A stretch of DNA of 10,307 bases from an uncultured Eubacteriales bacterium. GTDB taxonomy: Bacteria > Bacillota > Clostridia > UMGS1883. The DNA lies in contig CAJJUC010000087.1 of assembly GCA_905195005.1 (NCBI GenBank), forward strand, positions 1-10,307, given 5' to 3'. A program made the position numbers and the translations under genes. Position 1 is the stretch's first letter; every line of letters starts with the position of its first letter. The notes below the pieces were generated by a model, which saw nothing but the letters and a program-made list of their open reading frames with translations, ran no database searches and was not told where the DNA came from. Positions 7,547-10,307 of the stretch are shown piece by piece.

Positions 7547-7581
7547 CTTGAATTATACGACAGTAAATGATATAATTCAAG
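7547..7581. promoter_or_regulatory. Symmetric overlapping divergent promoters (inverted repeat)
   Basis: Arms of 11 bp, CTTGAATTATA (7547-7557) and TATAATTCAAG (7571-7581), are perfect inverse complements around a 13-base spacer. On the + strand they give -35 TTGAAT (7548-7553), 17 bases, -10 TATAAT (7571-7576), preceded by TG at 7568-7569 (extended -10), for the AraC gene at 7628. On the - strand they give the same -35 TTGAAT (7580-7575), 17 bases, -10 TATAAT (7557-7552) for the beta-glucosidase. Each -35 overlaps the other strand's -10, so one polymerase would exclude the other. Expected starts are near 7583 (+) and 7545 (-). Confidence 0.8.
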
Positions 7582-7615
7582 ACATAAAACAGTTATTTTC
7601 GGACAAAAATTGCAC

Positions 7616-7621
7616 AGGAGG
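7616..7621 (+). promoter_or_regulatory. Shine-Dalgarno site fixing the divergent AraC start
   Basis: AGGAGG is followed after 6 bases by the ATG at 7628. The in-frame TTG at 7610 lies upstream of this site and has no SD of its own. Confidence 0.8.
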
Positions 7622-7627
7622 AGCTTT

Positions 7628-8416
7628 ATGGCGCTGAAAAGAGATTTTTTTTACGAGAACAGGGAAAATGAAATATTCTCCGCAAGGGTGCTTGCGTTCA
7701 ACGCGCATCTGCATGAAAAGGTTGAGCTGGTGTATATGCTGAGCGGAAGCAGCATGGCGGCAGTGAACGGGCGCGAGTTTGTTATAGGGGAGAGGGATTT
7801 CCTTATTGTGCTGCCGAACTGCGTGCATTGCTATTACAATGATTCGCCGGGAAATAACCCGATTGTTGCCATAATATCGGCGGAGAGTGTGCCAGAGCTT
7901 CGGGCGGAGCTGACGCAGAAAAGCGCTCCGATCCCCGTCGGTCATGACGAAAGCGGGGAAATCGGGCGCTTGCTTGAAAGTGCGGTACATTGCGGCGGAA
8001 AATATGCCGAAGAAAAAAGGCGCGGACTTTTGCTTGCCGCGCTTGCGATGATGCTTGAAAAAATTGAACTGACGGAGGAAAAAAACAGCTTCGGGGGCTC
8101 GGTTGCCGATATCCTTGAATATTGCGAAAAAAATTTCAGAAACGATATAACAGCCGAGCAAATGGCAAGGGAGCTGCACCTCGGAAAAACATATATTTCG
8201 CGTCTGTTCGGGAAAAAGCTTCGGATGAGCTTTCGCAGCTATATAAATTCACTGCGGCTTGCCGAGGCTGTGAAGCTGCTTGAGCAGAGCGACATGAGCA
8301 TGACGGAAATCGCGTCCGAATCAGGCTTTGAAACCATCAGAACGTTTAACCGCTGCTTTAAAAACCGGCTCGGCATGACGCCGCTTGAATACAAAAAATC
8401 GTCACGAATGAAGTGA
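7628..8416 (+). CDS. AraC-family transcriptional regulator (divergent from the beta-glucosidase)
   Basis: A 262-residue DNA-binding regulator. The N-terminal half is a cupin-like sensor domain (about 15-90) with FNAHLHEKVELVYMLSG, where H27, H29 and E33 sit in the usual cupin positions, and RDFLIVLPNCVHCY. The C-terminal AraC/XylS domain (about 160-258) carries two helix-turn-helix units: ITAEQMARELHLGKTYISRLF (174-194), and MTEIASESGFETIRTFNRCF (225-244) leading to the signature LGMTPLEYKKS. It is divergently transcribed from the GH3 gene across a shared promoter, the standard arrangement for a local activator that also controls itself, so the beta-glucosidase is its most likely target; the inducer is unknown. 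Its last 15 bases overlap the 3' end of the converging AraC gene. Confidence 0.93.
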   Translation: MALKRDFFYENRENEIFSARVLAFNAHLHEKVELVYMLSGSSMAAVNGREFVIGERDFLIVLPNCVHCYYNDSPGNNPIVAIISAESVPELRAELTQKSAPIPVGHDESGEIGRLLESAVHCGGKYAEEKRRGLLLAALAMMLEKIELTEEKNSFGGSVADILEYCEKNFRNDITAEQMARELHLGKTYISRLFGKKLRMSFRSYINSLRLAEAVKLLEQSDMSMTEIASESGFETIRTFNRCFKNRLGMTPLEYKKSSRMK

Positions 8417-9217
8417 ACGGACGTATTCCTTCGGCGACATTCCCTTTATCCGCCTGAATATTTTTATGAAATAACTCAAATCGTTAAAACCGCAGCTGTA
8501 TGCGGTTTCCGTGACGCCGATGTTTTCGGAAAGCATTTCACAGGCGATGTTTATTCTGTAGGTATTAATATAGTCAAAGGGTGTTTTCTGCGTCATCTGC
8601 TTGAAAAAGCGGCAGAAGTAATTCGGCGACATTCCGCAGCTTTCCGCAAGCTCGGAAAGGGTGAACTGTGTGCTGTAGTTTTCCTCAATCAGCGTGAGTG
8701 CAGATTTGATTTTTTCAAATTTACCGTTTTTCGGCAGGTGTACGCCGATACCGCGGCTTTCTGCCGCAATCCCGGCAAGAAGAGAATATATGCCGCTCAG
8801 GAAACGAAATTCAAATCCGTTTCCGCGGTCGGAAAGCGCAGCGAAAACACCGTCAACCGTTTCATTGTTTTTGTAAAACACGCTTTGCGTGACGCAGCCT
8901 TTAACAATTGCTCTGCACTGACGGCTCACATAAATAAGACTCGGAGAAAAAACAATACATTCGTAAACGCAGCCGAATGCCGCCGCTCCGTGCACAATGC
9001 CGCCGGGAATCAAAACGGCGTCGCCGCCTGAAAAGTCATATTCGTTTTCATTGAGATAAAGCGTCATATTTCCCGAAAGAACGCGGATAAGCTCAAATTC
9101 CCTGTGCCAGTGCATCTGCATCTGATAGCGCGGATGGGCGGAATCAATGTGATAAAGCTCGGCTTGGAAATCGGGCGTGCCGCGCTGCATCGCTTCATGA
9201 TATGAAGAACCGTTCAT
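8402..9217 (-). CDS. AraC-family transcriptional regulator (downstream of the PfkB kinase)
   Basis: A 271-residue regulator. The N-terminal cupin-type sugar-sensing domain (about 20-95) contains MQMHWHREFELIRVLSG, with H36, H38 and E42 at cupin-type positions, and GGDAVLIPGGIVHGA. The AraC/XylS DNA-binding domain (about 168-268) has helix-turn-helix units around TLSELAESCGMSPNYFCRFF (186-205) and VTETAYSCGFNDLSYFIKIF (235-254), ending KGMSPKEYVRS. It is clearly different in sequence from the converging AraC protein and is not a recent duplicate. Its ATG overlaps the TGA of the kinase gene (ATGA, 9214-9217), and GAGGT (9231-9227) is a possible SD about 9 bases upstream, so it is cotranscribed and probably translationally coupled with the kinase. 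Its targets may include this operon. Confidence 0.93.
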   Translation of the reverse strand: MNGSSYHEAMQRGTPDFQAELYHIDSAHPRYQMQMHWHREFELIRVLSGNMTLYLNENEYDFSGGDAVLIPGGIVHGAAAFGCVYECIVFSPSLIYVSRQCRAIVKGCVTQSVFYKNNETVDGVFAALSDRGNGFEFRFLSGIYSLLAGIAAESRGIGVHLPKNGKFEKIKSALTLIEENYSTQFTLSELAESCGMSPNYFCRFFKQMTQKTPFDYINTYRINIACEMLSENIGVTETAYSCGFNDLSYFIKIFRRIKGMSPKEYVRSLHS

Positions 9218-10146
9218 TTTTCATCAACCTCACATTCGCGCAGCGTTGTTTCACCGTATATTTTATAAACCGTTTCCCTGTTCGGAATATCCGTGCCGCT
9301 CTCGGTGCAGGCTGCCGTTCCGCACGCGGCGGCAAAGCGCGCACATTCGGAAAGCTTCGCTCCGCGCGAATATGCCCCGATAAATCCGGCAACGGCGCTG
9401 TCGCCGGCGCCTATCGTGGATTTGACCGAAACCTGCGGAACTTCAATCCGAAGCAGCTTCCCTCCGCCCGAAAAAACGCAGCCGCGCTCCCCGAGCGACA
9501 GCATAACGTTCGCAATGCCGCTTCTGTGCAGCATTTCGGCACAGCGCAGCTCGTCTTCGGGAGAGGAAATGCGCCGAAGGCTTGCCAGCTCCTGCTCATT
9601 CGGCTTAATAAACCAAGGCTTTAGTCTTATAAGCTCCTCTGCGGAAAAGGAATTTGAATCGAGCGATAAAAGCGCGCCGCTGTTTTGAAGCCTTTCAAAA
9701 AATTTCAGTACCGCATTTTTTTCGGCGCCGCACGGCAGTCTGCCTGAAAAAGCAACGATTGCGCCGCTTCCGGAGCGGCTGAGGATATAATCGCTGACCT
9801 CGGAAAAAAGCTTCGGACTTACCGAAAAGCTGTCCGCACTTATGCGCGTTTCCTTTTTTCCCGGCGAATGAACGGTTATATTCTCGCGGATTGCTCCGTT
9901 TGTATAAAACTTTTTGCAGCGGTAATTTTTCAGGTATTCTTCAAAGTAAGCTGCGTTTTCACGCCCCAGGACAATGCACGCCTCATTTGAAACGGATAAT
10001 TCATTGAGCATTTTCGAAATGTTTATCCCCTTGCCGCCGCAGCTGCGCGAAACGGCTTCGGCATAGTTTTCGGCAAACGGAACAAAATCCGTTACCGTGC
10101 AATGTATGTCATAAGCAGGATTTAACGTCACCGTGATTATATTCAT
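9214..10146 (-). CDS. PfkB-family sugar kinase, 1-phosphofructokinase/tagatose-6-phosphate kinase type
   Basis: A 310-residue cytoplasmic kinase of the PfkB (ribokinase-like) family. It opens with ITVTLNPAYD, the mark of the FruK/LacC branch (usually TLNPALD), then GGKGINIS (37-44), KPNEQEL (181-187) and the anion-hole/catalytic motif GAGDSAVAGF (246-255) with catalytic base D249. Members phosphorylate fructose 1-phosphate, tagatose 6-phosphate or fructose 6-phosphate. Two normally conserved substrate-side motifs deviate: the INEPGP-type segment reads TRISADSFSV (100-109), and SGSLPPG reads SGRLPCG (134-140). The exact sugar therefore cannot be assigned, and no PTS or aldolase gene is nearby. 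A GAGGGGG SD lies upstream inside the preceding gene. The gene is joined by ATGA overlaps to AraC-family genes on both sides. Confidence 0.9.
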   Translation of the reverse strand: MNIITVTLNPAYDIHCTVTDFVPFAENYAEAVSRSCGGKGINISKMLNELSVSNEACIVLGRENAAYFEEYLKNYRCKKFYTNGAIRENITVHSPGKKETRISADSFSVSPKLFSEVSDYILSRSGSGAIVAFSGRLPCGAEKNAVLKFFERLQNSGALLSLDSNSFSAEELIRLKPWFIKPNEQELASLRRISSPEDELRCAEMLHRSGIANVMLSLGERGCVFSGGGKLLRIEVPQVSVKSTIGAGDSAVAGFIGAYSRGAKLSECARFAAACGTAACTESGTDIPNRETVYKIYGETTLRECEVDEK

Positions 10147-10307
10147 GATTCAACCCCCTCAAAATGAACAAGCGCTTTAACCGAACGGGCATATTCCGCA
10201 GGGCTCATGCCCGTGTGCTTTTTGAAGCTTCCGGAAAAGTAGAAAACCGTGCTGTATCCCAAAAGCTCGGAAATTCCCGTAATGTTATAGTTGTTTTCGC
10301 GCAGATA
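10143..10307 (-). CDS. AraC-family transcriptional regulator, C-terminal end only
   Basis: The frame is open from the right edge of the window and ends with TGA at 10145-10143. The 54 visible residues begin YLRENNYNITGISELLGYST and contain the second helix-turn-helix of an AraC/XylS domain followed by the family signature FYFSGSFKKHTGMSPAEYARS, then a short tail (VKALVHFEGVES). The rest, including any sensor domain, lies outside the window. Its stop overlaps the kinase start by 4 bases (ATGA), and the kinase SD lies within its final codons, so the pair is cotranscribed and probably translationally coupled. The family is clear despite the short length. Confidence 0.88.
   Translation of the reverse strand, partial: YLRENNYNITGISELLGYSTVFYFSGSFKKHTGMSPAEYARSVKALVHFEGVES

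Noticed and set aside
7503..7609. Inverted 7-mers TTTGTCC (7503-7509) and GGACAAA (7601-7607) flanking the divergent promoter, considered as an outer regulator-binding pair.
   Set aside because: They are short, one lies within the beta-glucosidase start codons, and there is no repeated or extended pattern to support an operator.
7577..8179. A 200-codon open frame on the - strand opposite the divergent AraC gene.
   Set aside because: It is antisense to a clearly conserved AraC protein, has no recognisable domain, and begins inside the other gene without a convincing SD.
8372..8443. An imperfect inverted repeat (8372-8391 against 8424-8443, about 14 of 20 matching) spanning the junction of the two converging AraC genes, first suspected as a terminator or mobile-element end.
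   Set aside because: Both arms encode the shared AraC signature (GMTPLEY and GMSPKEY) on opposite strands, so protein homology explains the similarity. There is no T run.

Overview
The window looks like chromosomal DNA of a low-to-mid GC, anaerobic Bacillota, most likely a gut or rumen member of the Clostridia (Oscillospiraceae or Lachnospiraceae-like). This rests on the prs-pth-mfd gene order, which is a Bacillota arrangement, on strong purine-rich Shine-Dalgarno (SD) sequences, and on a glycoside hydrolase family 3 (GH3) beta-glucosidase of the domain-swapped type known from Ruminococcus and Butyrivibrio. No genus can be assigned from this sequence alone. Base composition and codon use look even across the window, and I see no tRNA, rRNA, transposase, integrase, CRISPR array or attachment site. 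No gene-free stretch exceeds about 115 bases.

Left half (1-5160, + strand) is a housekeeping cluster. It holds the 3' end of ribose-phosphate pyrophosphokinase (prs), peptidyl-tRNA hydrolase (pth), the transcription-repair coupling factor mfd, a PAP2-family membrane phosphatase overlapping mfd by 4 bases, and a 57-residue glycine-zipper membrane protein with its own near-consensus promoter. A 14-bp hairpin sits between prs and pth. The cluster ends at a perfect 36-base palindrome with flanking A and T runs, which serves as terminator for both strands.

Right half (5161-10307) is a carbohydrate and regulation region. A cytoplasmic beta-glucosidase with permuted GH3 domain order (- strand) is transcribed divergently from an AraC-family regulator (+ strand). 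Between them lies an 11-bp inverted repeat in which a -35/-10 promoter pair can be read on both strands, each -35 overlapping the opposite -10. The AraC gene converges on a second, different AraC-family gene (- strand), and the two coding regions overlap by 15 bases at their 3' ends. That second regulator is the last gene of a tightly coupled - strand run: AraC-family regulator (only its C-terminus is inside the window), PfkB-family sugar kinase, AraC-family regulator, each pair joined by a 4-base ATGA overlap.

A plausible reading, which is inference, is that imported beta-linked disaccharides or glycosides are cleaved in the cytoplasm by the GH3 enzyme under control of the divergent AraC regulator, while the neighbouring kinase acts on a phosphorylated sugar under one or both of its own AraC regulators. 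No transporter or PTS gene is visible here, so the substrate stays open. I did not find a wholly new system. The most unusual items are the symmetric bidirectional promoter and the AraC-kinase-AraC coupled operon.
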